Below are positions 9,374-19,152 of a stretch of DNA of 64,000 nt, piece after piece (position 1 is the first letter of the stretch; each line of letters begins with the position of its first letter). The notes below the pieces were generated by a model. The model was not told where the DNA came from, searched no databases, and saw only the letters and a list, made by a program, of their open reading frames with translations. Both the position numbers and the translations under genes were made by a program. Where the stretch lies: assembly GCF_000521505.1 (NCBI RefSeq), contig NZ_CP003915.1:1550001-1614000 (forward strand), written 5' to 3'. This stretch comes from Advenella mimigardefordensis DPN7. Its GTDB lineage: Bacteria; Pseudomonadota; Gammaproteobacteria; Burkholderiales; Burkholderiaceae_B.

Positions 9374-9616
9374 TCAAATTCCTTCAAGTAGTGGGTGATT
9401 CGGTGGCCTGCCAACTGTCGCTTGCCGGTTGTCATTGAACGCCGGCCGCTTGTATGGGCCGATCTCTTCGACTTTTTATGTGACGCCTGTATACAAACCG
9501 GCACGATCGCGGCGTAGTGGTTGCATCGCGGATTTGTGTTATTGAGTAATATAACGATCACACTTGTGTTCGACTAGATAGTAAAATCGGCAAATACTTG
9601 TGAAGTGAACTCATAT

Positions 9617-10519
9617 ATGACGAAAAACAGCTATAACGATCTTCTGGCGTTTCTTGCCGTTGCACGTGAGCAGAGCTTCACGCGTGCGGCGGCGCAACTG
9701 GGCGTATCGCAATCGGCGCTCAGTCATTTGATTCGCGCGCTAGAGGCCAGAATGGGCGTACGGCTGCTCACACGCACGACTCGCAGTGTGTCGCTGACCG
9801 AAGCAGGGGAGCGGCTCATGCGCAATATCGCCCCGCGCTTTCAGGAAATCACGGCTGAATTAGAGGCGGTCAGAGAGTTGCGTGATCAACCTGCCGGCAC
9901 CATTCGCATTACTGCTACAGAGAATGCAGCCGAGACCGTTTTGTGGCCCAGGCTCGCGCAAGTGCTTCCCCGGCACCCGCTGATCAAGGTAGAGATAACC
10001 GCGGAGTCGCGTTTCGTTGATCTTGTTGAAGAGCGGTACGATATGGGGGTGCGTCTTGGGGACTCATTGGGCCGGGACATGACCTCCGTTCGTATCGGCC
10101 CGGATATCCGCTTCACGATTGTTGGTTCGCCCGCCTATCTGGCGCAGCACCCGCCACCTCGCAGGCCGCAGGATCTGGTTGACCACGATTGTATTAATCT
10201 GCGGCTGATGAGTCATGGAGAGCTTTACGCATGGGAGCTCAAAAAGGGAAAGCACGCCATCAATGTGCGGGTTGAGGGGCAACTGGTGTTCAACCGAACT
10301 GCGCCCATTCTTCAGGCCGCGCTGGCCGGCTTCGGGCTGGCCTATATTCCGCATGAGATGGCGCAATCATTCCTTGCCACCGGGCAACTTAAGGCCGTTT
10401 TACAGGATTGGGGCGCAACCTTTCCCGGATACTACCTCTATTACCCGAGCAGGCGTCAACTGTCCCGCGCAATGAGCGTGCTGATAGATGCGTTGCGATA
10501 CCCGGCGCAGGAGCATTGA
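9617..10519 (+). CDS. LysR family regulator, first of a tandem pair
   Basis: The 300-residue LysR-type regulator has the N-terminal winged helix (SFTRAAAQLGVSQSALSHLIRALE, about residues 20-43) and a substrate-binding effector domain (FVDLVEERYDMGVRLGDSLG, IVGSPAYL). It is of the subgroup that often regulates an adjacent dehydrogenase. ATG 9617 was chosen over GTG 9605. Its stop lies 3 nt before the start of a second LysR gene with about half its residues identical, showing tandem duplication. The divergent aldo/keto reductase and the downstream exported-enzyme operon are both candidate targets. Confidence 0.9.
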   Translation: MTKNSYNDLLAFLAVAREQSFTRAAAQLGVSQSALSHLIRALEARMGVRLLTRTTRSVSLTEAGERLMRNIAPRFQEITAELEAVRELRDQPAGTIRITATENAAETVLWPRLAQVLPRHPLIKVEITAESRFVDLVEERYDMGVRLGDSLGRDMTSVRIGPDIRFTIVGSPAYLAQHPPPRRPQDLVDHDCINLRLMSHGELYAWELKKGKHAINVRVEGQLVFNRTAPILQAALAGFGLAYIPHEMAQSFLATGQLKAVLQDWGATFPGYYLYYPSRRQLSRAMSVLIDALRYPAQEH

Positions 10520-10522
10520 TCT

Positions 10523-11416
10523 ATGGCGATGGAAACGTTTAACGATGTGCTTGCTTTCGTACATGTTGCGCGCGAAGGCAGTTTTACCAAAGCCTCTGCG
10601 CAGCTTGGCGTCTCCCCATCTGCGTTGAGCCATGCGGTTCGGGGCCTGGAAACCCGCCTGGGCGTGCAACTGCTGACGCGCACGACACGCAGTATTGCCA
10701 CCACCGAAGCGGGTGAACGTCTGTTCGCCAGCGTGGCGCCCAGGTTCGACGATATTGATGCCGAGGTCGCTGCAGTGAAGGATTTGCGCGATAAGCCGGT
10801 TGGGAGCATTCGCATCACCTCAGCCGAACATGCGGCAACGACTGTACTTTGGCCAAAATTGTCCAAAGTCATGCGCGATTATCCGGATATTCATGTTGAA
10901 ATCATGGTTGACTACATGCTGGGAGACATTGTGTCTCAGCGCTTTGATGCGGGTGTGCGTATGGGGGACCAGATCGCAAAAGACATGATCGCAGTACGCA
11001 TCGGCCCCGATTTACGTATGGCAGTAGTGGGTACCCCGCGCTATTTTGCTAAGCGAACACGGCCCCGTTCTCCACAGGAGCTGACCGGGCACGATTGCAT
11101 CCGGCTCAGATTGGCAACACATGGTCGGATTCTGTCATGGGACTTTGATAAAAATGGCCGGGAAATCAAATGTGCCGTGCGCGGCCAGTGGGTGTTCAAC
11201 AATAGTTCGTCTATATGTCGGGCTACGCTGGCCGGGTATGGCCTGGCCTATCTGCCCGAGGATATGGTGCAGGAAGATATCGCTGCAGGAAGGCTGGTCC
11301 GTGTACTGGAAGACTGGTGCAGCCTCTACCCGGGATACCATCTTTATTACCCCAGCAGACGTCAGGCATCCGGGGCGATGTCTGTCATTGTGGACGCCTT
11401 GCGCTATCGCGTGTAG
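10523..11416 (+). CDS. LysR family regulator, second of a tandem pair
   Basis: The 297-residue LysR-type regulator is a paralogue of the gene immediately upstream along its whole length: compare SFTKASAQLGVSPSALSH, VRIGPDLRMAVVGTPRYF and LYYPSRRQASGAMSVIVDAL. The two genes are separated by 3 nt and are certainly cotranscribed. The effector-binding pockets diverge most around residues 115-135 (MVDYMLGDIVSQRF), so the two probably sense different ligands or form heteromers. It precedes the operon starting at 11674 by 257 nt. Confidence 0.9.
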   Translation: MAMETFNDVLAFVHVAREGSFTKASAQLGVSPSALSHAVRGLETRLGVQLLTRTTRSIATTEAGERLFASVAPRFDDIDAEVAAVKDLRDKPVGSIRITSAEHAATTVLWPKLSKVMRDYPDIHVEIMVDYMLGDIVSQRFDAGVRMGDQIAKDMIAVRIGPDLRMAVVGTPRYFAKRTRPRSPQELTGHDCIRLRLATHGRILSWDFDKNGREIKCAVRGQWVFNNSSSICRATLAGYGLAYLPEDMVQEDIAAGRLVRVLEDWCSLYPGYHLYYPSRRQASGAMSVIVDALRYRV

Positions 11417-11673
11417 CGGTCGTCCCGCTGTCGGCATACGTTCTCATATTCCCCCAGCGTCATACTAATTAATGAGTATAGCTCAGTAGTGAATGCGGAT
11501 TTAGGGGCTTAATCGAATCGTTCTCATCCCGTAAGATTCAGGTATTCGAAAGGAATGGCAGCGGCCAGTCGCTATTGGGCGCTCTTTTTTCCATTGTCGA
11601 TATCCTTGCCACTGACCGGCACCAGGCCGATTCGCGTGTGGCTGAAACAAGCACTGGATGGAGATGCTACTCG

Positions 11674-12456
11674 ATGAGCCATACCTACACCGAAATGGAT
11701 CGGAAGATCCGCGCACTAACCGCCGTACTGGCCGTAAGCCTTGGCTTAATGCTTACCCAGAGCCAGACCGCTGCAAATACCGAGGCGTCGCCAGGTACGA
11801 CCCAGCAACCGAATACCGACGCGTTATCGAACAAGCAGCAGACGATTCCATTGATCGCCGCCTTTATGGCTTCGAGCGATATGCCGGGGCTGAACGCAGC
11901 TCTGAACCAGGGACTGGACGCCAGCCTGACTATCAGCGAAGCCAGGGAAATTCTGGTGCAACTGTACGCGTATGTCGGTTTTCCGAAAAGTCTTAATGCG
12001 CTTGGCGAACTATTGAAGGTCGTTGAAGCGCGCAAGCAACGTGGCATTCAGGACGAGCCTGGTCGGGAACCTGAACGCGCCATTCCTGTTGGCGAAGAAC
12101 TGCTCGCAGCGGGTACCGCTAACCAGACCAAAATTTCCGGTGCACCTGTGAAGAACGCAGTGACAGATTTTGCGCCTGTCATCAATCAATACCTTCAGGC
12201 CCATCTGTTCGGCGCCATCTTCGAGCGTGACAATCTTGACTGGCAAAGCCGTGAACTCGCCACGGTGGGCGCACTGGCTGCAACCCCGGGTGTAGAGGCG
12301 CAACTGCTGTCGCATATGCGCGCCAGTATGCGAGTGGGTATCGGCGCAGCGCAGTTGCGCCAGGTCACGACAATTTTGGCCGAACGAGGGGATAAACAGG
12401 CTGCCGAGCGAGCGCGCACGGCACTGACCCAGGCGCTTGCGGCCTCAGGGAGTTAA
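11674..12456 (+). CDS. Exported carboxymuconolactone decarboxylase-like protein
   Basis: This 260-residue protein has an N-terminal hydrophobic segment (ALTAVLAVSLGLMLTQSQTAA) that looks like a signal peptide. Two CMD/AhpD-like helical repeats follow, around LTISEAREILVQLYAYVGFP and LDWQSRELATVGALA. I do not see the CXXC of AhpD, so it resembles gamma-carboxymuconolactone decarboxylases or their non-catalytic relatives. I chose ATG 11674 because GGAG lies about 10 nt upstream. It is the first gene of an operon whose next three products also carry export signals; its stop lies 2 nt before the next ATG. Confidence 0.82.
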   Translation: MSHTYTEMDRKIRALTAVLAVSLGLMLTQSQTAANTEASPGTTQQPNTDALSNKQQTIPLIAAFMASSDMPGLNAALNQGLDASLTISEAREILVQLYAYVGFPKSLNALGELLKVVEARKQRGIQDEPGREPERAIPVGEELLAAGTANQTKISGAPVKNAVTDFAPVINQYLQAHLFGAIFERDNLDWQSRELATVGALAATPGVEAQLLSHMRASMRVGIGAAQLRQVTTILAERGDKQAAERARTALTQALAASGS

Positions 12457-12458
12457 AT

Positions 12459-13532
12459 ATGAGTAAAACGTTGTTGGCCATGATGGCCGTGGCTTCGCTG
12501 ACTGCGTGCACCGCCTTTCATGCAGGTTCAAATGCGTCCAGCGGGCCTTTGGTCATTCAGGAACAGGGAAGCTTTGCTGTGGGCGGAAAAGTTGCCAGTA
12601 CGCCCGGCGCGTACGATAACGATAACCCCACATCACGCGGGCAGACATTCCATGGAGATCACCTCTATGCTTTCTATCAAGTTCCGCGTAACCCCAAACC
12701 ACTGCCTATCGTGATGTTACATGGCGCTTATCAGTCTGCACGTAGTTGGGAAACCACGTCGGATGGCCGGGAAGGATTTCAAACGATTTTCCTGCGCCGG
12801 GGCTTTCCGGTCTATCTGGTCGATCAGCCGCGTCGTGGTCGTGCAGGCAACAGCACGGTCGCGACGGCGATCGAACCGACCCCATACGATCAACTTTTCT
12901 TCGACCAATTTCGTCTTGGCAAATGGCCGAATTATTTCGAAAACGTGCAGTTCGATCGCAAGCCTGAGACTCTGGATCAATTTTTCAGATCGGTCACGCC
13001 GAACACCGGCCCGTACGATGCCGGCGTGATTTCGGACGCAATGGCAGCGCTGTTCGACAAGACGGGGCCTGGTATTTTGTTTTCTCACTCGCAGGCAGGC
13101 GGGCCAGGCTGGCTGACGGCCATCAAGAACCCGAACGTCAAGGCCATCGTTGCGCTTGAACCAGGTAGCGGATTCATCTTTCCAGAGGGAGAAATGCCAA
13201 ATGACATGCCCAGTGCTGCAGGGACGCTGAAGCCTGAGGTGGTGTCTTTGACGGACTTCACGAAATTAACCCGTATTCCAATTGTGATTTATTACGGTGA
13301 CAACTTTCCGGTTACGCCGACCACCGAACGTGGCCAGGACAACTGGCGGGTACGTCTGGCGATGGCCAAACTCTGGGTAGATGCCATCAACCGCCATGGG
13401 GGCGACGCCAGACTTGTGCATTTGCCAGACATCGGCATAAAGGGCAACACGCACTTCCTGATGTCTGATCTGAATAATGTGCAGATAGCGGACCTGGTGG
13501 CAAAGTTCCTTGCGGAGAAACATCTGGATTAA
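12459..13532 (+). CDS. Alpha/beta hydrolase lipoprotein
   Basis: The 357-residue alpha/beta-hydrolase starts with a lipoprotein signal; the lipobox LTAC puts the lipidated Cys at residue 17. The oxyanion region is IVMLHGAYQSARSW. The nucleophile elbow is SHSQAG, with Ser211 as likely nucleophile in a non-classical GxSxG (Ser replaces the first Gly). A C-terminal GNTHFLMSD supplies the catalytic His. It should be an esterase or lactonase attached to a membrane on the periplasmic side. Spacing of 2 nt from the CMD-like gene implies coupling. A related hydrolase follows directly. Substrate unknown. Confidence 0.85.
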   Translation: MSKTLLAMMAVASLTACTAFHAGSNASSGPLVIQEQGSFAVGGKVASTPGAYDNDNPTSRGQTFHGDHLYAFYQVPRNPKPLPIVMLHGAYQSARSWETTSDGREGFQTIFLRRGFPVYLVDQPRRGRAGNSTVATAIEPTPYDQLFFDQFRLGKWPNYFENVQFDRKPETLDQFFRSVTPNTGPYDAGVISDAMAALFDKTGPGILFSHSQAGGPGWLTAIKNPNVKAIVALEPGSGFIFPEGEMPNDMPSAAGTLKPEVVSLTDFTKLTRIPIVIYYGDNFPVTPTTERGQDNWRVRLAMAKLWVDAINRHGGDARLVHLPDIGIKGNTHFLMSDLNNVQIADLVAKFLAEKHLD

Positions 13533-13601
13533 ATCAAGCTGCGCATGGGCGGGATGTCGGACGTGCTTCCGCCGCTTCTGTTAATTAACTTTCGGGAAAA
13601 A

Positions 13602-14699
13602 ATGAAATCAATCAATAACGTGTTTGCGCGACCTCTACGTGCAGCAACTGTGGCTGTTTCCGTGTTGGCAGGCATGCTGACCGTGGGTTCCGCGTTCGGA
13701 CAGCATTTACAGGACATCGCCCGCGCTGAGAGCCCACTGGTGCTTCAATCGCGTGGAAGTTTCTTTGTCGGGGGTGAGCAGGTTGAACGGTCCGCGACTG
13801 AACTTGGCAGTTTCGGCCCGGATGACCGGATCTCCGTCAATCAGATGTATGTTGAGTATATGGTTCCGGATGGGAAGACCAAAGTGCCGGTAGTCATGGT
13901 GCACGGCGCCACGCTCAGCGGAAAAACCTACGATACGACGCCGGACGGCCGCATGGGCTGGTACGAGTATTTTGTTCGCAAGAGCCATCCCGTTTATGTT
14001 GTTGATCAGATTGGCCGAGCTCGCTCGGGGTTTGACCAGTCGGTTTTCAACAGTGTTCGCGCTGGCAAGTTATCGCCTGACCAGCAGCCGAGTATGCTAC
14101 GGCTGGCTGACCGTTTCGGCGCATGGACCAATTTCCGTTTCGGGCCCGAGCCTGGCAAGCCATTTCCGGATACGCAGTTTCCTATAGAGGCAGCCGATAA
14201 GCTCTCCAGGCAAAGTGTGCCCGATCTTCGCGGGGCCTCGCGTGCAGAGAACCCGAACTGGAAGGGGTTGGCTGATCTCGCGCTGCAACTGAATGGTGCT
14301 GTGTTGCTCAGCCACTCTCAGTCCGGCTCGTATCCGCTGCAATCTGCACTGATCAATGCAAAAGGTATTCGTGGCATCGTCATGATAGAACCGGGCACCT
14401 GCAATGCGCAGGTTCATACCGGCGATGAAATCGCGGTTCTTGCGAAAACGCCGATTTTTATCCTTTTCGGCGATCACCTCGCTTCGCCAACAGGAATGCC
14501 GGGGCCAACCTGGGAAGATCGCTTCAACGACTGCAAAGCTTTTAAAAAACGTGTCGATGCGGCAAGGGGCAATATCCGGCTTATAACCACCGCAGAAACC
14601 GGCGTTCGTGGTAACAGTCACATGATGATGATGGACCGAAATAATTTGCAAATTGCTGATTTGATTCTCGAGTGGATCGATGAGCAAGCTGGCCGCTGA
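13602..14699 (+). CDS. Exported alpha/beta hydrolase, paralogue of the preceding gene
   Basis: The 365-residue protein has a Sec signal peptide (VAVSVLAGMLTVGSAFG) and a hydrolase fold parallel to its upstream neighbour: VVMVHGATLSGKTYDTTPDG against IVMLHGAYQSARSWETTSDG. The nucleophile elbow is SHSQSG with Ser239; the catalytic His lies in GNSHMMMMD. ATG 13602 was chosen because the frame upstream to 13545 contains no signal and crosses the spacer. Unlike its neighbour it has no lipobox, so one paralogue is lipid-anchored and the other soluble in the periplasm. Substrate unknown. Confidence 0.84.
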   Translation: MKSINNVFARPLRAATVAVSVLAGMLTVGSAFGQHLQDIARAESPLVLQSRGSFFVGGEQVERSATELGSFGPDDRISVNQMYVEYMVPDGKTKVPVVMVHGATLSGKTYDTTPDGRMGWYEYFVRKSHPVYVVDQIGRARSGFDQSVFNSVRAGKLSPDQQPSMLRLADRFGAWTNFRFGPEPGKPFPDTQFPIEAADKLSRQSVPDLRGASRAENPNWKGLADLALQLNGAVLLSHSQSGSYPLQSALINAKGIRGIVMIEPGTCNAQVHTGDEIAVLAKTPIFILFGDHLASPTGMPGPTWEDRFNDCKAFKKRVDAARGNIRLITTAETGVRGNSHMMMMDRNNLQIADLILEWIDEQAGR

Positions 14700-14725
14700 T
14701 TGCGGTCGCGTCCAAAAGGAAAAAA

Positions 14726-15652
14726 ATGAATCGCTTTACCATACATTTACTTTTAACGTTTCTACTTGCTCCGTCATTGCTGCCGGAAACGGCGATTGCA
14801 CAGTCACCGCAACGGGCGGCAGTGCAATCGGCAGATAGCAAGCCCGCTCCTGAGAGCGAACCAGAAAAGGAAGATACCATGAGTAGTGAGAATCCGGTTG
14901 TATTGTTCGTTGGTGCCAGCGGCAGCGTTGGCCGGCTGGCCGTCGCGGAAGCTTTCAGGAGAGGGTATAAAACCAAAGCCCTGGTGCGCGATCCGGCGCA
15001 GGCCAGATTGTTTCCTGAGGGTGTGCAGATTATTGTTGGTGAACTGACTCGAGCGGAGACGCTACGCGAGGCGGTCGATGGCGTGACCGGCATCGTCTTT
15101 ACTCATGGAGTCGGTGGTAATGATGCAAAAGCGGCGGAGGCGGTCAATTATGGCGCCGTCCGTAACGTTCTGAGTGTGCTGAAAGCGCCCGCACACATTG
15201 CTTTGATGACCGCCGTTGGTGTCACGAAACCTACCGTCGGGCACGACTGGAAGCGGCGCGGGGAGCGACTTGTACGCGCCAGCGGTTTACCTTACACCAT
15301 TGTGCGCCCGGGATGGTTTGACTATAACGCGCCTGATCAGCTCCGGCTCGTGTTGCGCCAGGGCGATACCCACTGGGCGGGCTCGCCGTCTGACGGCGTG
15401 ATCGCTCGCGCCCAGATTGCTCAGGTTCTTGTGGGCTCGCTGACGTCACCTGCAGCGAACCGTAAAACCTTTGAACTGGTGAGCGAAAAAGGCAGTGCAC
15501 AATCTGATCTGGAACCGCTTTTCTCGGCCCTGCCTGCTGATCCGGCTAACGGAATTGATGGCATTCGTGATCGGGATAATCTGTCTTTGGCCAACGAGCC
15601 GGCTGTGTTTACAGACGACCTTGAAGCTATCCGCGGGCGCTTTAAAGACTGA
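14726..15652 (+). CDS. NmrA/SDR-like NAD(P)-binding protein with N-terminal export-type leader
   Basis: The 308-residue protein carries an NmrA-type Rossmann domain (VLFVGASGSVGR, GxxGxxG variant) and an atypical-SDR core ending ELVSEKG. Before this domain lies a 50-residue leader with a hydrophobic segment (IHLLLTFLLAPSLLPETAIA) that resembles a Sec signal. Two starts are credible: ATG 14726, preceded by AAAAGGAAA, and ATG 14879, preceded by AAGGAAG. The second gives a normal cytoplasmic SDR of 257 residues. I report the long form because it matches the other operon members. NAD(P) is scarce in the periplasm, which makes the short form biochemically simpler. Confidence 0.78.
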   Translation: MNRFTIHLLLTFLLAPSLLPETAIAQSPQRAAVQSADSKPAPESEPEKEDTMSSENPVVLFVGASGSVGRLAVAEAFRRGYKTKALVRDPAQARLFPEGVQIIVGELTRAETLREAVDGVTGIVFTHGVGGNDAKAAEAVNYGAVRNVLSVLKAPAHIALMTAVGVTKPTVGHDWKRRGERLVRASGLPYTIVRPGWFDYNAPDQLRLVLRQGDTHWAGSPSDGVIARAQIAQVLVGSLTSPAANRKTFELVSEKGSAQSDLEPLFSALPADPANGIDGIRDRDNLSLANEPAVFTDDLEAIRGRFKD

Positions 15653-15662
15653 AGACATCATA

Positions 15663-17003
15663 GTGACAACTTCGATATCAGTTTCAGGGCCGAATAATAC
15701 CTATGGTCGACTCGGCGAGGGCTTGCGGAAAATCGTTCAAATTCATCCAGGAGAAGGGAAAGCGCTGGCCTGGTCCTGGCTCTATGTATTTTCACTTTTT
15801 CTTGCGTATTACATATTACGACCCATACGTGAAGAATTGGGCGTTGCTGGAGGGGTGAATAATCTGCCCTGGCTTTTTACGGGGACGTTGATCGCCATGA
15901 CCGTGATCAACCCCTTGTTTGCCTGGGTCGTCAAACGCTGGCCACGAGAGCGCTTCATTGCGATTGCCTACCGCTTCTTCATGCTTAATCTGGTGGCGTT
16001 TATGCTGCTATTGATGAATGCGACGCCAGAACAACATGTATGGATTGGCAGGGCATTCTTTATCTGGGTGTCCGTCTTCAATCTTTTCGTCATCTCCGTT
16101 TTTTGGTCATTCATGGTTGACGTCTTCAGCGGGGAGCAGGCGAAACGAGTTTTCGGCTTTCTGGCTACCGGCGCGACCGTAGGTGGTATTGCCGGCTCCG
16201 CGCTGACTTCCGGACTGGTAGAGCGATTGGGGCAAACCTGGCTGTTGCTGATTTCTATCGTGTTGCTCGAAGTAGCCGTGTTTGCGACACGACGCTTATC
16301 AGGTATCAGCGATGCCTTTAAACGCCCCATCGAACGAAGGGAAGGGCACGAACCAGTAGGCGGTGGCTTGCTGGCCGGCATTACACACACCTTTCGGTCG
16401 CCCTATTTATTGGGTATCGCCATTTTTATCCTGTGTTATGCCGTTACGTCTACCATCCTGTACTTTCAGCAGGCGACGATCGCAGAGCAATATTTTGCCG
16501 ATAGGGCCGCGCGTACCGCGTTCTTCGCTGATATCAGCTTGTGGGTCAATTGCATTACATTAGGTGTTCAGTTATTTCTGACTGGACGTATCATGCAGTG
16601 GCTCGGTGTCGCATTGACACTGTGCGCAATGCCCATGATGAGCATGCTGGGGTTTGCCGGATTGGCAACGTTCCCTGGTATCGGACTGTTTGTTGTATTT
16701 CAGGTCGTGCGTAATGTGAGTAATTATGCCCTCACCAGGCCTGCCCGTGAAGTGCTTTTTACGGCTGTGTCGCGTGAGGACAGATACAAGACCAAGAACT
16801 TCATCGATACGGTAGTTTATCGTGGCGGTGACCAGATAGCCGCATGGAGCTACGCCGGACTGCTGGCAATCGGGCTGAGTTTGACGGGGATCGCAGCCAT
16901 TGCGGTACCTTTGTCGGCTATTTGGCTGATATTGGGAGTCTGGTTAGGACGTCGGCAGCAGCGCTGGGAAAGTACCGGGTTGGTAACGGTGGAAGGTAAA
17001 TAA
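15663..17003 (+). CDS. MFS transporter of the NTP/NDP exchange-like family
   Basis: The 446-residue protein has about 12 predicted membrane helices. The N-terminal motif YYILRPIREELG and the following helices resemble bacterial homologues of ATP/ADP translocases (Npt/Tlc). No ATG fits; GTG 15663, 10 nt after the preceding stop, gives the natural family N-terminus, while the longer frame to 15495 overlaps the upstream gene by more than 150 nt. It closes the operon of exported enzymes and may import their product. Many free-living members have no known substrate, so nucleotide exchange is not assumed. Confidence 0.8.
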   Translation: MTTSISVSGPNNTYGRLGEGLRKIVQIHPGEGKALAWSWLYVFSLFLAYYILRPIREELGVAGGVNNLPWLFTGTLIAMTVINPLFAWVVKRWPRERFIAIAYRFFMLNLVAFMLLLMNATPEQHVWIGRAFFIWVSVFNLFVISVFWSFMVDVFSGEQAKRVFGFLATGATVGGIAGSALTSGLVERLGQTWLLLISIVLLEVAVFATRRLSGISDAFKRPIERREGHEPVGGGLLAGITHTFRSPYLLGIAIFILCYAVTSTILYFQQATIAEQYFADRAARTAFFADISLWVNCITLGVQLFLTGRIMQWLGVALTLCAMPMMSMLGFAGLATFPGIGLFVVFQVVRNVSNYALTRPAREVLFTAVSREDRYKTKNFIDTVVYRGGDQIAAWSYAGLLAIGLSLTGIAAIAVPLSAIWLILGVWLGRRQQRWESTGLVTVEGK

Positions 17004-17301
17004 CATGTGCAATAGCGTCTGGCCAGCTGCACCGGGCAGTGGTGATGGAAAATCAGCACGACACAATTGATGAGTAAATTTCAATAAGCCTTCCGCAATT
17101 TGCTACTTAATGCAAGGCCCATGCGTCTGTAGAATGTTGTTTATGCAGACGAATATGAGCAGGCAAATCAGAGCCGAGTCAGGTACGGGTAAATAGCGGG
17201 GATGAGCAAGAGCTCGGTAACCTAATGTGCGTTGCTCAGTTGCAGGCTGATGACGGTCTGTTCTATGTGTCCGCGCTACTAGATGATAAACCGAGACAAT
17301 C

Positions 17302-18057
17302 ATGCAAAAAAGGCTTTATTTTTCAAGAATCCGAATGGTTCTGTCGCCCTGGTGTCATACAGGGTATGTGAAGTCCAGGCGTTTTTATTCATTCTATTTA
17401 GTATTTTTATTGCTTGCAGGTTCTGTTTTTTCGGGTCATGCCATTGCACGGCAAACTGCGGTTGCCGAAAAAAGAGCAGTCGGGTCTGCCGATACAAAAG
17501 TACTGATCGTGTATTTATCCCGAACACGCAATACAAAAGCGATTGCTGAGCTGATTCAGCAGCAAACCCAGGGCGAATTGGTCAGTATTGAAACACAAGT
17601 GCCGTACCCTGAAAATTATCAGGCGACGGTGGATCAGGTCAGTCGGGAGAATAAAGCCGGGTTTTTACCAAAGTTAAAAACGCAGATCAATAACATCGCG
17701 CAGTACGATGTGATCTTTTTGGGGTTTCCCACCTGGGGGATGCAAATGCCGCCGCCGATGAAAAGTTTTATCAAGCAATACGGGTTGAGCGGCAAAACGG
17801 TGATCCCATTCAATACCAATGCGGGGTACGGGGTAGGCAGCGGCTTTGACGATGTTCAGCGATATTGCAGTGGTTGTACCGTTCTGCCAGGCCTGCAGCT
17901 CAAAGGCGGTAAGGAACGAGATGGCATTCTCTTTGTCATGGAAGGACAGCGAGCCATCGAAGCCAAAGCGCAGTTGAGTCAATGGCTGATTAAATTGGGC
18001 AAGGATAATGCTTTATTAAATAGCGTGTTGAGCCGACAGCAGCTTCAGGCGCAATAA
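17302..18057 (+). CDS. Exported or membrane-anchored flavodoxin family protein
   Basis: The 251-residue protein has an N-terminal hydrophobic helix (SFYLVFLLLAGSVFSGHAIA), then a flavodoxin_4 domain. The phosphate loop is YLSRTRNTKAIA, and FLGFPTWGMQMPPPM and FNTNAGYGVGSGF are typical of the family. It would bind FMN. Starting at ATG 17302 leaves about 25 residues before the helix, so a later start (ATG 17335) is also possible. A flavodoxin outside the cytoplasm is unusual but recurs in this family. It precedes an aldo/keto reductase by 136 nt. Confidence 0.82.
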   Translation: MQKRLYFSRIRMVLSPWCHTGYVKSRRFYSFYLVFLLLAGSVFSGHAIARQTAVAEKRAVGSADTKVLIVYLSRTRNTKAIAELIQQQTQGELVSIETQVPYPENYQATVDQVSRENKAGFLPKLKTQINNIAQYDVIFLGFPTWGMQMPPPMKSFIKQYGLSGKTVIPFNTNAGYGVGSGFDDVQRYCSGCTVLPGLQLKGGKERDGILFVMEGQRAIEAKAQLSQWLIKLGKDNALLNSVLSRQQLQAQ

Positions 18058-18192
18058 CGACGATATTGTCAAATCGATTAGATAAATTTCTTAGAAATAG
18101 GTTTTATCCTGGTACGCAATAGCGGCCACGAAAACGAGGGCTTGAAGTAATCGCAAAAGCGACCGGGCCGATTGAACATACAGGAAAAGTAA

Positions 18193-19044
<852 letters not shown>

Positions 19045-19152
19045 TCCGACAGTAAATCGGTCAGACGTTTTAACACCTAATCAAATGAAACAGGTCCGGC
19101 GCAGCCGGATCATGCCAAAATCACAATTTGGCACCCATTATCATCCTTCAAA

